Shown in pieces: positions 45,599 to 54,891 of a stretch of 64,000 bases of DNA. Below the pieces are notes generated by a model. The model was not told the DNA's origin, made no database searches, and worked only from the letters and a program-made list of their open reading frames with translations. Position 1 is the stretch's first letter. Each line of letters starts with the position of its first letter. The DNA is from Sulfuriflexus mobilis (GTDB taxonomy: Bacteria; Pseudomonadota; Gammaproteobacteria; AKS1): positions 124,001 to 188,000 of the forward strand of contig NZ_AP018725.1 of the NCBI RefSeq assembly GCF_003967195.1, in the 5' to 3' direction. The translations under genes were made by a program, and so were the position numbers.

Positions 45599-45838
45599 GC
45601 TCATAGAAGCTTTAAAGGCTTAGACCATAGAACCTTGCAGGTTCATCATGGATACCCTACCCATCTCCGATGGGTCAGGGCAATTATGCTGTCTCACAGA
45701 ATCCTAACGGATTCATTATGAGCACCCTACGCTTCCAGCGTCAGGGCGACCCTACTCCACCATAGAACACTACGTGTTCATTATGGATACCTTACCTGCC
45801 TATATGGCTGGTCAAGGCAACTTCCAGTGCCGTCAGGG
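45599..45838. repeat. Tandem array of two-hairpin elements
   Basis: Three good units (45625-45680, 45693-45746, 45760-45817) and degenerate half-units at each end fill the space between the convergent amrS and yggX genes. Every unit has hairpin 1 (outer 4 bp, A against ATC/ATT or slightly larger internal loop, inner 6 bp) and hairpin 2 (outer 4 bp, A against TC, inner 4-6 bp, loop TCC in two of three). Stem bases differ between units but remain paired. The family includes 25642-25702. Confidence 0.85.
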
Positions 45839-45840
45839 CA

Positions 45841-46113
45841 TTACTCTGAAGGTGGCACAAAGGCCTCTGGGGTATCGGCACCGGCGCCAAACAAAAACTT
45901 TTCCATCTGCTCTTCAAGAAAGGCACGGCCCTTCGGGTCGATGACACTAATCCGGTATTCATTAATGAGAATGGTCTGCTGGCCCATCCACTGCTGCCAG
46001 GCCTCTTTGCTGATGGTTTCAAAGATACGCTGGCCAAGTTCACCAGGATAAGGTGGCTTGTCGAGACCTTCAGCCTCTTTACCGAGTTTTACGCATTGGA
46101 CGGTACGACTCAT
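45841..46113 (-). CDS. yggX: Oxidative damage protection protein, Fe(II)-trafficking
   Basis: The 90-residue protein matches YggX ([18 protein letters not shown]..., [21 protein letters not shown]), with the conserved Cys7. It is thought to protect labile iron-sulfur clusters. It follows mutY, whose product is an iron-sulfur enzyme, in the same conserved order as E. coli. Confidence 0.95.
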   Translation of the reverse strand: MSRTVQCVKLGKEAEGLDKPPYPGELGQRIFETISKEAWQQWMGQQTILINEYRISVIDPKGRAFLEEQMEKFLFGAGADTPEAFVPPSE

Positions 46114-46145
46114 GTCCTGTCTCCTGTAAGGTTACTTGCAAGGCT

Positions 46146-47237
46146 CTACAGCGTCCCGCTGTCACACTTGCCTGCGTCCATGTTGGCATAGCTATCGAGT
46201 AATTTCTTTACCGGTGCGGCAAGACCCCGTGCATCCGGCTGGCGTGTGTTATACCAGACCGCATTGGCAGAATCCATTATCGAGCTATTTAAAAATTCAC
46301 CGCGTATGTGTACGGGAGTGATGTCGAGGTGAAAGTGACTAAAGCTGTGCCGCAGGCCCGGCCATACCTGCACATCGCGCAGGGCAAACTGCAATTGCTC
46401 GCGGCACCACTTTTTCAGACTGTCCCTGCGTAGGGCACAACCGGCCTCTGGCAGGCCCCACAGGCCGCCCCACAGGCCGGTGGGGGGCCGCTGTTGCAGG
46501 TAGATGTGTCCCGCGTTGTTGCTGAGCAATAACATAATGGTCTCGCGTTCGGGCAGGGCCTTGCGAGGTTTTTTGCCGGGATAATCACTGACGGTCGCGG
46601 ATTGATATGCGAGACAGTCGATGGCAACCGGGCAGTCCGTGCAGCGGGGTTTGCTGCGCGTGCAGAGTGTCGCCCCCAGGTCCATGATCGCCTGTGTATA
46701 GTCGGCGCTACGCGTGGCCGGTGTGAGTTGCTCGGCCTGTTGCCATAATTGTCTTTCCACCTCACGTTGGCCCGGCCAGCCGGCAATGGCGAAAAAACGC
46801 GTCAGCACGCGTTTAACATTGCCATCGAGGATGGCATGTTGCTGTCGACAGGCGATACTCAGGATCGCCGCCGCCGTAGAGCGGCCAATACCGGGCAGGT
46901 CCATCACCTGTTCGAGTTCATCGGGGAAGTGACCGGCGTGCTCATCGCGAACCCTCTGTGCTGCACGGTGCAGGTTACGGGCGCGTGCGTAATAACCCAG
47001 CCCGGTCCACAGGTGTAAGACGCTGTCGATGTTGGCGTTGGCCAGAGAGAGCACATCCGGGAACTGTTGCATGAAACGCTGGTAATAGGGGATGACGGTA
47101 TTGACCTGGGTCTGTTGCAGCATGATCTCGGAGACCCATACCCGGTACGGATTGATATCCTCTTGCCAGGGCAGGTCATGGCGACCATGCTGGTCATACC
47201 AGTCAAATAACCGTTGGGAAAAATCCGGGGTCGACAT
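46146..47237 (-). CDS. mutY: A/G-specific adenine glycosylase MutY
   Basis: MutY removes adenine mispaired with 8-oxoguanine. The 363-residue protein has the catalytic Glu in SEIMLQQTQV, the helix-hairpin-helix LPGIGRSTAAAI, the 4Fe-4S motif CTRSKPRCTDCPVAIDC and a C-terminal Nudix-like domain. It starts 2 bases after the SRPBCC gene. Confidence 0.96.
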   Translation of the reverse strand: MSTPDFSQRLFDWYDQHGRHDLPWQEDINPYRVWVSEIMLQQTQVNTVIPYYQRFMQQFPDVLSLANANIDSVLHLWTGLGYYARARNLHRAAQRVRDEHAGHFPDELEQVMDLPGIGRSTAAAILSIACRQQHAILDGNVKRVLTRFFAIAGWPGQREVERQLWQQAEQLTPATRSADYTQAIMDLGATLCTRSKPRCTDCPVAIDCLAYQSATVSDYPGKKPRKALPERETIMLLLSNNAGHIYLQQRPPTGLWGGLWGLPEAGCALRRDSLKKWCREQLQFALRDVQVWPGLRHSFSHFHLDITPVHIRGEFLNSSIMDSANAVWYNTRQPDARGLAAPVKKLLDSYANMDAGKCDSGTL

Positions 47238-47239
47238 CT

Positions 47240-47827
47240 CTAGGACTTTCCGGCGAGGCGTTCCAGACCTTCGATGGTTCGCAGGGCCTCTTTACGCAGT
47301 TTGCCCTCGATCAGGGGCGGGCCGATTAATGGTGGTATCCAGAAAGAGGGTTTCAGGTCGGTATTAAAATAAATGCGTGTACGATCACCTTCGGCACGGA
47401 TTTTCCAGCGTGCGTGGGCATAATCAAAATCACTCTTTTCCGGCACGGTGGTGGCAACAATGACATCCCCGGGTAATTCTTCGATATCCTGCACCTGGAC
47501 AATACTCTTGCAAAAAAAAGTGATACAGGCCTTGGTTTTGACATAGACACGGTGGCTGACATCATCCAGGGAATAAATGATATAGCTTTGCTTGATAATG
47601 TCATTCAGGCGTTGCAGGTGGTTGTAATCGGTCAGCAGGCGCTTGACGATAATGCTGTCGGCATCAATGAGCGCCTCAATTTCCATGAAATAGCGTTTTT
47701 CCTGGTGCTCGACCTTGGCCGTGATGATCTCACCCGCCTGCAGCGGCGACAGTGGGCCGAGCAACCCCGGCAACAGGGCCGCCGCCAGCCAGGTTCGGGG
47801 CAGGTTAAACAAACCGCATCTGCTCAT
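47240..47827 (-). CDS. Secreted SRPBCC-fold protein
   Basis: The 195-residue precursor has a signal peptide (cleavage near PLQAG) and a START/polyketide-cyclase-like domain (MEIEALIDADSIIVKRLLTDYNHL..., IYFNTDLKPSFWIPPLIG). Such domains bind hydrophobic ligands; the ligand is unknown. It lies between asmA and mutY with 1-base and 2-base junctions, so it is in the same operon. Confidence 0.8.
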   Translation of the reverse strand: MSRCGLFNLPRTWLAAALLPGLLGPLSPLQAGEIITAKVEHQEKRYFMEIEALIDADSIIVKRLLTDYNHLQRLNDIIKQSYIIYSLDDVSHRVYVKTKACITFFCKSIVQVQDIEELPGDVIVATTVPEKSDFDYAHARWKIRAEGDRTRIYFNTDLKPSFWIPPLIGPPLIEGKLRKEALRTIEGLERLAGKS

Positions 47828-49929
47828 CAGAGGCCCAGCAGGTTTTTGAGCTTTTGTTTGGTCTCTTCTTTCTCTTTTTGCTTGCGTTCACGGCGTATTT
47901 CTTCTGCGGTCTTGGCGGGTGCCTGAGGTTGCGAAGTCGGGCTATCTGTTTTTGTTGCCGGTGCAGTCTGCTCGGGTGCGGCGTCCTTCTTTTTATTGAA
48001 CAGCGAGTCCAATAGCTTCTGTTTCTGCTGTTTTTCGATGATGCGGCCAATCGCACGTGTCCAGTCGATTTGATAAGAAGGTTTTAACAAGTTGCCCGTG
48101 AGGTTCACCCGCAGCGGCACACCGACGTATTCCGCTTTCAGTCCGAGTTGCTCGGCTAGGCCCTGGTCAATCGAGGTCTTGAGGGTGTAGTCGATGCGAT
48201 TGGTGACGATGTCGATCATGCCTTCACCGCGGATCCGTGGCAGCTGCGATTCAATGAGCAGGTCCTCGCTGCGCAGGATACCGTTTTGTGCCTGCATACT
48301 GATACTCAGCTTGCTGAAATCAGTTTTGTTCTCACCGCTTGCCGCTGGGGCTTGCTGTCCTTTGTACAGGGCATAGGTCTCCTTGATGACCTGGCTGATA
48401 TTAATGCCATTCAGGGCGCCCTTGTCCAGTTGTAATGCGATCTCGCCATTCAGGGTCTTTTTCATGGCAAGGATATCCTGGCCCTGCGCAGTGAGCTTGG
48501 CGCTGACATTGCCCTCACCGACGATCAGATCGGTGTCATACATGGCCTGGGTGACGGGGCCGAGTTGCACATTACTCAGGGTTTCATTTACGGACAGGCG
48601 TGGTTGACTCCCCTGTTTCTGGCTCGCATCAACACTGATATTGCCCTTGTATTTGCCGCCATACAGGTCGGCACTGATTGGTGAGAGTTGCAGGTGACCA
48701 CGACTCAGGTCGATGTCGAGCTTGACGTTTTCCGTCTGCAGGCGATTGACGATGATGGCACCGGCCTGTAGTGAGCCCTTGATATCCACACTGCGTAATA
48801 ACGCCACCGGGATCAGCGCGGCCTCTGCGGCCTGCGCCGTATTCACAAAACGGAAGCCCTGAGCCTGTGCACCACTGGCCGGTGGCAGGTAGCGGTCCAG
48901 GTCAATACGGTCCAGATTGAGTTTATGCGAAAGGCGGGTGCGCTGGCCGCGTTGCAGGCCTAGCTGGCCACTGAGCAGGGTATCGTCAAGAACCAGTTGC
49001 AGGTCCGTCAGTTGCAGCGTGTTCAAACTGCCGCCGATCAGGCTGTCGAGGCTCATGCGTTGCAGCGCCTTGCCATCTGCGGTGGGCGGGAGTTTGATGC
49101 CGAATTGCCCAAAGACCTGGCGTGGGTTGAAGCTGGCCAGTTTGAGCTTGCCGGTAATGCTCGGGTCATCGCCGAGCAGCCTGCCCAGGGTGACCTCGCC
49201 GCTGAGGGCCAGCTCACCGAGTTTGAGTGCCAGCTTACCCAGGGAAAGGGATTGTTTGTCGAGATCGGCGGTGAGTGTGGTCTTGAGGTCGATGGTGGTA
49301 TTAATGGCCGGGTCGCTACTTTGTAATTTTCCATCGAGTGCGACATCGACGGCCTGGCCGGGTTGGAGTGCACCACTATTCAGGTTGAGCGATGAGAGGC
49401 TGAAGGATTTGGCATTGGCCGCGTCCTGGAATTGTATGCGGGCGTTATCCAGTTTGATACCGCCAATGGCGAGTGCAGCGATCGGTGTGCCGGCAGTGGG
49501 TTTTTTCCCTGTCGGGGCAGGCTGTGCACCGGCCAGGTCGGACCAGTTATCCTGGCCCTGTTTATTCCTCTGCAGGTTCAGTTCCAGGCCATTGAGGACC
49601 AGGGTATCCATTTCAATCTTTTTGCTCAGCAGTGGCAGCAGGCGGACACGGATCTGGGTAGAGCCAACTTTGGCAAAGGCCTGCTGGCCAAAACCCTGGG
49701 CGTTACCCAGTTCAACGGCGCCGGTATTGATACCAAGCCAGGGGAAGACACTCAGGCTCAGATCACCTTCAATCTTCATACTGCGACCGGTGGACTTGGT
49801 CACGGCCTCGGTGATTTCCCCACGAAAATCATTGGGATCAACGAGGAGCGGGATAACAATGATGGCGACGATCAGCAGCCCAACGAGACCGGCAATGAGA
49901 CCGAACAGGAGTTTAAGTAGTTTGCTCAT
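47827..49929 (-). CDS. asmA: AsmA-family envelope protein
   Basis: The 700-residue protein has an N-terminal transmembrane helix (about 6-31), the AsmA N-terminal domain (DPNDFRGEITEAVTKSTGR) and long beta-rich repeats as in bridge-like lipid-transfer proteins. A charged Lys/Glu C-terminal tail follows. AsmA-family proteins span the periplasm and are linked to phospholipid transport; the specific role here is inferred. I chose the ATG at 49929 (MSKLLKLLFG), with GGAAG 9 bases upstream. Confidence 0.87.
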   Translation of the reverse strand: MSKLLKLLFGLIAGLVGLLIVAIIVIPLLVDPNDFRGEITEAVTKSTGRSMKIEGDLSLSVFPWLGINTGAVELGNAQGFGQQAFAKVGSTQIRVRLLPLLSKKIEMDTLVLNGLELNLQRNKQGQDNWSDLAGAQPAPTGKKPTAGTPIAALAIGGIKLDNARIQFQDAANAKSFSLSSLNLNSGALQPGQAVDVALDGKLQSSDPAINTTIDLKTTLTADLDKQSLSLGKLALKLGELALSGEVTLGRLLGDDPSITGKLKLASFNPRQVFGQFGIKLPPTADGKALQRMSLDSLIGGSLNTLQLTDLQLVLDDTLLSGQLGLQRGQRTRLSHKLNLDRIDLDRYLPPASGAQAQGFRFVNTAQAAEAALIPVALLRSVDIKGSLQAGAIIVNRLQTENVKLDIDLSRGHLQLSPISADLYGGKYKGNISVDASQKQGSQPRLSVNETLSNVQLGPVTQAMYDTDLIVGEGNVSAKLTAQGQDILAMKKTLNGEIALQLDKGALNGINISQVIKETYALYKGQQAPAASGENKTDFSKLSISMQAQNGILRSEDLLIESQLPRIRGEGMIDIVTNRIDYTLKTSIDQGLAEQLGLKAEYVGVPLRVNLTGNLLKPSYQIDWTRAIGRIIEKQQKQKLLDSLFNKKKDAAPEQTAPATKTDSPTSQPQAPAKTAEEIRRERKQKEKEETKQKLKNLLGL

Positions 49930-50020
49930 AAGTGGTGCTTCCATTTTGAGGCTGTTACCAGCCGGTGTTTTATGCTGACTGGGGCCGATATGATAGTGCT
50001 ATATAGAATAATGTAAATAA

Positions 50021-50094
50021 TGGAGCGGGTGAGGAGAATCGAACTCCCGTATGCAGCTTGGGAAGCTGCCGTTCTACCATTGAACTACACCCGC
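50021..50094 (-). tRNA. tRNA-Gly (anticodon CCC)
   Basis: A 74-base tRNA on the minus strand with acceptor GCGGGTG/CACCCGC, anticodon stem GCAGC/GCTGC with loop TTCCCAA giving CCC, T arm GGGAG-TTCGATT-CTCCT and encoded CCA. It resembles glyU and reads GGG. It lies 16 bases after the diguanylate cyclase stop. Confidence 0.96.
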
Positions 50095-50110
50095 ATAAAC
50101 CTTTTTGCCT

Positions 50111-51073
50111 TCAGAACAACTCGATATCGTTACTGTCCTGTGCTGTCATCGCAATCTTGCCCTGCGCGAGCAGGATTTCGTAGGCATTGACCTGATTGCG
50201 GCCGTTGTCTTTTGAATAATAAAGCGCCTTGTCGGCGTGGGCAATCAAATCCGTGGTATTCGGCAGGCGTGTGATGGCCGTGAAACCGATACTGACCGTT
50301 ACCTGGCCGACCTGTGGAAAGTCATATTTGGCAACCTTGTCGCGAAAACGATCGAGGATAGAGGCGGCCGTGGCAATATTCACATTATTCAGGACCACGG
50401 CAAACTCTTCTCCACCATAACGAAACAGCATATCTTCATGGCGGAAGACTTTTTCCATCATTCCGGCAAACAGGATCAAGACCTCATCCCCATACAGGTG
50501 GCCATAGTCATCATTCACCCGTTTGAAGCGATCAATATCGAGCAGGGCAAAACAATAGCTGTGTTCGTCATCATGGTCACGATGCTGATGTGACATGAGC
50601 AGCTGTGTCAGACGCTCCTCAAAGGCCCTTCGGTTCAATAGCCCAGTGAGGGCATCGTGATCATTCTTGTCCAGTAACAGGAACTGGCTGTTAAAGAGGG
50701 TGATTAATTGAATCAGTGACTGGTGTTCCAGCTCATCAAGGACACGCCCCCGAATATCTACCAGGTGTTTGATATGGCCAATACCGTGAATCGGGAAGAT
50801 GTAACGATGCTCGCCATCAGGCAATGGCGCAGAAATGCCTTTCTGTGCGCGATAACACTGCACAAGCCATTCGTCATCAATGACGTCGACTTCATTTTCA
50901 TGTTGGCGAATCTTTATCGGCCCCTTGCCAATTACATCGTATAGTGCAGACTGGTGCAGGGGTAAATGTTCTTCAAGAAAATCCAGCAGGGTCAATAATA
51001 AGGCCGATTGCTCTCGTTGCCGGGCAATCGCGATCGCGACGTTGAAACAGTTGGTCGACAGGTTGTTATACAT
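50111..51073 (-). CDS. Diguanylate cyclase (GGDEF domain)
   Basis: The 320-residue cytosolic protein has an uncharacterised N-terminal sensor-like region (about 1-145) and a GGDEF domain with active-site GGEEF. An inhibitory RxxD site (RHED) lies five residues before it, so it should make cyclic di-GMP with product inhibition. No transmembrane helix is present. Its start overlaps the acyl-CoA synthetase stop by 1 base. Nearby pilus and secretion genes are plausible but unproven targets. Confidence 0.9.
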   Translation of the reverse strand: MYNNLSTNCFNVAIAIARQREQSALLLTLLDFLEEHLPLHQSALYDVIGKGPIKIRQHENEVDVIDDEWLVQCYRAQKGISAPLPDGEHRYIFPIHGIGHIKHLVDIRGRVLDELEHQSLIQLITLFNSQFLLLDKNDHDALTGLLNRRAFEERLTQLLMSHQHRDHDDEHSYCFALLDIDRFKRVNDDYGHLYGDEVLILFAGMMEKVFRHEDMLFRYGGEEFAVVLNNVNIATAASILDRFRDKVAKYDFPQVGQVTVSIGFTAITRLPNTTDLIAHADKALYYSKDNGRNQVNAYEILLAQGKIAMTAQDSNDIELF

Positions 51074-52887
51074 CAGCGATAGAGGGCATCAACGGCGGTT
51101 TGGAACTGTTCCAGTACCTTGTTGCGCTTGACCTTCATGGTCGGCGTAAGCAAACCGTTATCGATCGTCCAGGGTTCAAGGGTCAGGACCACGCGGCGAA
51201 TTTTTGCACAACCGGGAAACTCGTGTAGCAGTTTGCGCAAATGGGCAGTGATGTGGTGGTGCAATGCCGTGTCGTGCAGGCTTTCTTCCTTATAAGGGTC
51301 AATCAGGAGTTTATTGGCCAGGATTATCCATTCCTCCCGATTCAGGACGATGATAGCGCCCAGAAAGGATTGTCCCTCACCGACGACCATGACCTGTTCA
51401 TACAGGGGTTCCATGCAGAGGGTATTTTCGATATCGGTCGGCGGCAGTTTCTCACCATTGGAGAGCACCAGGATATCCTTGATGCGACCGGTGATATAAA
51501 TGTGGTTATTGATGATCCTGGCCTGGTCGCCGGTATGCAGCCAGCCTTCGGCATCGATCATCTGCGCGGTAGCGGCGTGGTTATTCCAGTAACCGAGCAT
51601 CGTGCCCGGTGACTTGACCAGCAATTCATCATTTTCGCCAATGCGTGGCGTGACCCCGCGTAGGGGGATGCCGACACTGGCCGGGTCATTATCGTCTAGC
51701 GGGTTACCGCAGATCACCGGGCTGGTCTCGGTCAGGCCATAACCCTGGGTAACGGTAATGCCCATGCCAATCATGGTCCTGGCGACGGTCAAAGGCAGGG
51801 CCGCACCGCCACTGACAGCGAGGCGAAGTCGGCCCCCCATACGCTGACGAACCTTTTCTGCGACGAGTTTATCGAGCAGAGGGTTCAGCATGAAGGCGAT
51901 CAGGCTGGGCAGGACCCGGCCGCGCCCCTGTTGTTGCTGGAAACGCCACCAGCCGGTGTGTGTCGCCAGTTTGAACAGGCTACGGGCAATAACGGATTTC
52001 TGTTCCAATTGCTGGCGGATGCGACTGTGGAAACGTTCGAAGATGCGTGGCACAACGATCATGGCGGTGGGCCGAAGTTGTTGCAGGTCTTCGGCAAGCA
52101 GGGCAACGGAGCGCGCATAGTCGACCGAGGCACCGGCCATCATCGGCAGGTAATAGCCCACGGTGCGTTCAAAGGTGTGTGACAGGGGCAGGAAAGATAA
52201 AAACTCGTCATCGGTATAGATGCTATAGGTGATCAGTGCCGAGTGGGCGATGGAAAGGATATTGTAGTGACTGAGCATGACGCCCTTGGGTCGGCCGGTA
52301 GTCCCCGAGGTATAGACGATAGTGGCTAGAGCATTTGGGTCGGCCTGACGTTTTTGCAGTGCCCGTGGGGTCTTTGCCAACCATTCACGGGCCGCGAAGA
52401 CGTGTGGCTCACCGGCTTCGTTGGACGCCTTGTGTTCACCGCTGCCCACGGTCACCACGCATTTTAATGAGGTCACGTCGGCACAGGCATCACTGACGCG
52501 TCGCCACATCGAATTGTTGGCGATGAGGATGCGCGCGGCCGAGTCTTCAAGGATATAGGCGATGTTATCCGGACGGTCATCGCAGTACAGCGGTACGATC
52601 ACCAGGCCCAGGCCGAGGGCCGCCTGTTCGGCCATGACCCACTCGATACTGTTGCGCATGAGCAGGGCAACCCGCTCCCCGGATTGAATGTCCTCGGCCT
52701 GTATGGCCTGTTGCCAGCAGGAGACCTGTTCGGCGACGGTTCGCCAGTTGAACGCCTGCCACTCGCCACTGGCCTTGTCGAACTGGCGGTAGGCGATGGC
52801 ATCGGGGCTACGTTGGCTGCGAGTGTAAAACAGGCCGTCGAGTGTACCGGCGCTGTCCGCGCTGATCAGGTCTTCATCTTGTGGCAT
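51073..52887 (-). CDS. Long-chain acyl-CoA synthetase (AMP-binding)
   Basis: The 604-residue adenylate-forming enzyme has motif A3 YTSGTTGRPKGVMLSH, LSHTFERTVGYY, GYGLTETSPV and the hinge GWLHTGDQARI...GRIKDILVLSNGEKLPP. The residues fit the FadD15/FAA1-like long-chain fatty acid group. It is transcribed with the diguanylate cyclase and diverges from thiS. Chain-length preference cannot be told from sequence. Confidence 0.9.
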   Translation of the reverse strand: MPQDEDLISADSAGTLDGLFYTRSQRSPDAIAYRQFDKASGEWQAFNWRTVAEQVSCWQQAIQAEDIQSGERVALLMRNSIEWVMAEQAALGLGLVIVPLYCDDRPDNIAYILEDSAARILIANNSMWRRVSDACADVTSLKCVVTVGSGEHKASNEAGEPHVFAAREWLAKTPRALQKRQADPNALATIVYTSGTTGRPKGVMLSHYNILSIAHSALITYSIYTDDEFLSFLPLSHTFERTVGYYLPMMAGASVDYARSVALLAEDLQQLRPTAMIVVPRIFERFHSRIRQQLEQKSVIARSLFKLATHTGWWRFQQQQGRGRVLPSLIAFMLNPLLDKLVAEKVRQRMGGRLRLAVSGGAALPLTVARTMIGMGITVTQGYGLTETSPVICGNPLDDNDPASVGIPLRGVTPRIGENDELLVKSPGTMLGYWNNHAATAQMIDAEGWLHTGDQARIINNHIYITGRIKDILVLSNGEKLPPTDIENTLCMEPLYEQVMVVGEGQSFLGAIIVLNREEWIILANKLLIDPYKEESLHDTALHHHITAHLRKLLHEFPGCAKIRRVVLTLEPWTIDNGLLTPTMKVKRNKVLEQFQTAVDALYR

Positions 52888-52987
52888 AGGCTGTGGAATT
52901 TATTGTTATATGAGCTTACGTCATTGTATAGCCTGGGAAAAGATTTTGCATTGACCGGACAAGCCCTCAAACGGTAGGCTTGGCGCC

Positions 52988-53188
52988 ATGAAAATTGTAC
53001 TAAATGGTGAAAATCACGAGATTCCAGAGACTTGCACGGCCGCCGCGCTGGTTGAGCAATTGCAGCTCGGTGGCAAGCGTATCGCTATGGAGGTCAACAT
53101 GGAGATCGTGCCGCGCAGTGAATACGCCTCTTATCCCTTGAATGCAGGGGATCGGGTCGAGATCGTCCACGCCATTGGTGGGGGTTAG
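52988..53188 (+). CDS. thiS: Sulfur carrier protein ThiS
   Basis: The 66-residue ubiquitin-like protein ends in the required Gly-Gly (HAIGGG). It carries sulfur as a C-terminal thiocarboxylate for thiazole synthesis. thiG follows 88 bases later. No TPP riboswitch motif is evident upstream. Confidence 0.95.
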   Translation: MKIVLNGENHEIPETCTAAALVEQLQLGGKRIAMEVNMEIVPRSEYASYPLNAGDRVEIVHAIGGG

Positions 53189-53276
53189 CTAACGCCGGCG
53201 GGTCCGTTCATGGCTGCGCAGGTGGCTATAGCTGTTATAATCCGGGCCTGTTTTCGTTTTATTTCGGGAAGTATCC

Positions 53277-54083
53277 ATGAGTCAGGCCCCACAGACCCCA
53301 ACTATCGACAAACCCCTCGTTATCGCCGGTGTCGAGTACCAGTCCCGGCTATTGGTGGGTTCGGGTAAGTACAAAGACCTCGAAGAGACCCGCCTGGCCA
53401 CCGAGGCCAGTGGTGCCGAGATCGTCACCGTCGCCATCCGCCGCAGCAATATCGGCCAGAACCCGGACGAGCCGAACCTGCTCGACGCGATCCCGCTGGA
53501 CAAATACACCCTGTTGCCGAACACCGCCGGTTGTTACAGCGCCGAGGATGCCATACGCACCTGCCGCCTGGCCCGTGAACTGCTCGACGGCCATTCACTG
53601 GTAAAACTGGAAGTGCTGGGTGATGAAAAAACCCTGTTCCCCGACATCGTGCAAACGCTGCAGGCCGCCGAGGTGCTGGTGAAGGACGGCTTTCAGGTTA
53701 TGGTTTACACCAATGATGACCCGATCATCGCCCGGCGACTGGAAGAGATGGGCTGTGTCGCGGTGATGCCGCTGGCCGCGCCGATTGGCTCCGGCCTGGG
53801 TATCCAGAACCCGAACAACATCCTCACCATTGTCGAGAATGCCAGGGTGCCGATCCTCGTCGATGCCGGTGTCGGCACCGCCTCGGATGCCGCCGTGGCC
53901 ATGGAGCTCGGTTGTGACGGTGTACTCATGAACACCGCCATCGCCGGTGCCAGGAATCCGGTCCTCATGGCCTCGGCCATGAAGAAGGCCATCGAGGCAG
54001 GGCGTGAGGCCTTCCTCGCCGGGCGTATCCCACGGAAGCGTTTCGCCAGTGCCTCCTCGCCGATCGAAGGGACTATTTTTTAA
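53277..54083 (+). CDS. thiG: Thiazole synthase ThiG
   Basis: ThiG assembles the thiazole phosphate from DXP, dehydroglycine and ThiS thiocarboxylate. The 268-residue TIM-barrel protein has LVGSGKYKD, the lysine in [29 protein letters not shown] and [16 protein letters not shown]. It ends in a run of T codons overlapping an AT palindrome. Confidence 0.97.
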   Translation: MSQAPQTPTIDKPLVIAGVEYQSRLLVGSGKYKDLEETRLATEASGAEIVTVAIRRSNIGQNPDEPNLLDAIPLDKYTLLPNTAGCYSAEDAIRTCRLARELLDGHSLVKLEVLGDEKTLFPDIVQTLQAAEVLVKDGFQVMVYTNDDPIIARRLEEMGCVAVMPLAAPIGSGLGIQNPNNILTIVENARVPILVDAGVGTASDAAVAMELGCDGVLMNTAIAGARNPVLMASAMKKAIEAGREAFLAGRIPRKRFASASSPIEGTIF

Positions 54084-54091
54084 AAAATCAG

Positions 54092-54164
54092 ACCGCGAAG
54101 TACGCAAAGGCACGCAAAGAAAACCTGTTTTATAACGTCGCGTTACTTTGCGCCCTTTGTGGTT
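54092..54164. repeat. Imperfect palindromic intergenic repeat between thiG and trmB
   Basis: The left arm (54092-54109, ACCGCGAAGTACGCAAAG) and right arm (54147-54164, inverse of ACCACAAAGGGCGCAAAG) match at 14 of 18 positions. The left arm is followed by another CACGCAAAG. This resembles a type of dispersed palindromic repeat met in many bacterial genomes; only one copy is in the window. Confidence 0.55.
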
Positions 54165-54189
54165 AAAATTTTTTATATAAAGATTCTAG

Positions 54190-54891
54190 ATGTCTGAATC
54201 AGAACAAAAACCATTTCTCCGGCGCATCCGCAGCTTTGTGCGTCGCGAGGGCAGATTGACGCCCGGTCAGCAACGCGCGCTGGATGAGCTGTGGCCGCGG
54301 TTTGGCATTGAACATAATGAAACGCCGCTGGACCTGGATGCGATTTTTGGTCGTGTGGCACCGCGTGTGCTCGAGATCGGCTTCGGTAACGGTGCCTCCC
54401 TGTTAAAGATGGCACAGGACAACCCGGGCACAGACTACCTGGGTATTGAGGTACACCGTCCCGGCGTAGGCAACCTGTTACTTAATATAGAACGTGAAGG
54501 CGTAACAAACATCCGCGTTATGAGTGAGGACGCGGTGGATATCCTCAAACAACAAATCCCCGATGCCAGTCTCGATCGGGTGCAGTTATTTTTCCCCGAT
54601 CCCTGGCACAAGAAAAAACATCACAAGCGGCGCATCGTGCAGCCGGACTTTGTGCAGTTATTATATAAAAAGCTGAAACCGGGCGGCCGGTTCCACATGG
54701 CCACCGACTGGCAGCACTATGCCGAGCACATGCTTGAAGTGATGACAGCGGCTGAAGGTTTCAAAAATATATCAGCCACAAATGACTATGTAGAACGCCC
54801 CGGGTCACGACCGTTGACGAAGTTTGAACAGCGCGGCCATCGCCTCGGCCATGGTGTATGGGACCTGATATTCGAAAAAATAGACGCTTAA
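54190..54891 (+). CDS. trmB: tRNA (guanine-N7)-methyltransferase
   Basis: TrmB methylates G46 of tRNA. The 233-residue protein has the SAM motif EIGFGNGAS and the family signatures [20 protein letters not shown] and RFHMATDW. It is the last core gene before the cassette array. A 9-bp inverted repeat (54884-54904) overlaps its stop codon but lacks a T tract. Confidence 0.96.
   Translation: MSESEQKPFLRRIRSFVRREGRLTPGQQRALDELWPRFGIEHNETPLDLDAIFGRVAPRVLEIGFGNGASLLKMAQDNPGTDYLGIEVHRPGVGNLLLNIEREGVTNIRVMSEDAVDILKQQIPDASLDRVQLFFPDPWHKKKHHKRRIVQPDFVQLLYKKLKPGGRFHMATDWQHYAEHMLEVMTAAEGFKNISATNDYVERPGSRPLTKFEQRGHRLGHGVWDLIFEKIDA

Noticed and set aside
45625-45746. GGA in hairpin loops on the minus strand, like CsrA/RsmA-binding sRNAs.
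   Set aside because: The loop is a tight triloop without the ANGGAN context, one of three units lacks GGA, and hairpin 1 never has it.
45625-45817. On the minus strand the two-hairpin units show ATGATGA and CTGA, like box C and box D of archaeal/eukaryotic guide RNAs.
   Set aside because: The motifs fall mostly in paired stem positions and change with the stems in other units, their order is wrong for a C/D RNA, and bacteria lack the machinery.
45599-45838. Possible CRISPR array.
   Set aside because: Units are diverged, spacing is irregular, there are no unique spacers and no cas genes.
52888-52987. TPP riboswitch upstream of thiS.
   Set aside because: The 100-base gap lacks the conserved CTGAGA core and is too short for the usual leader.
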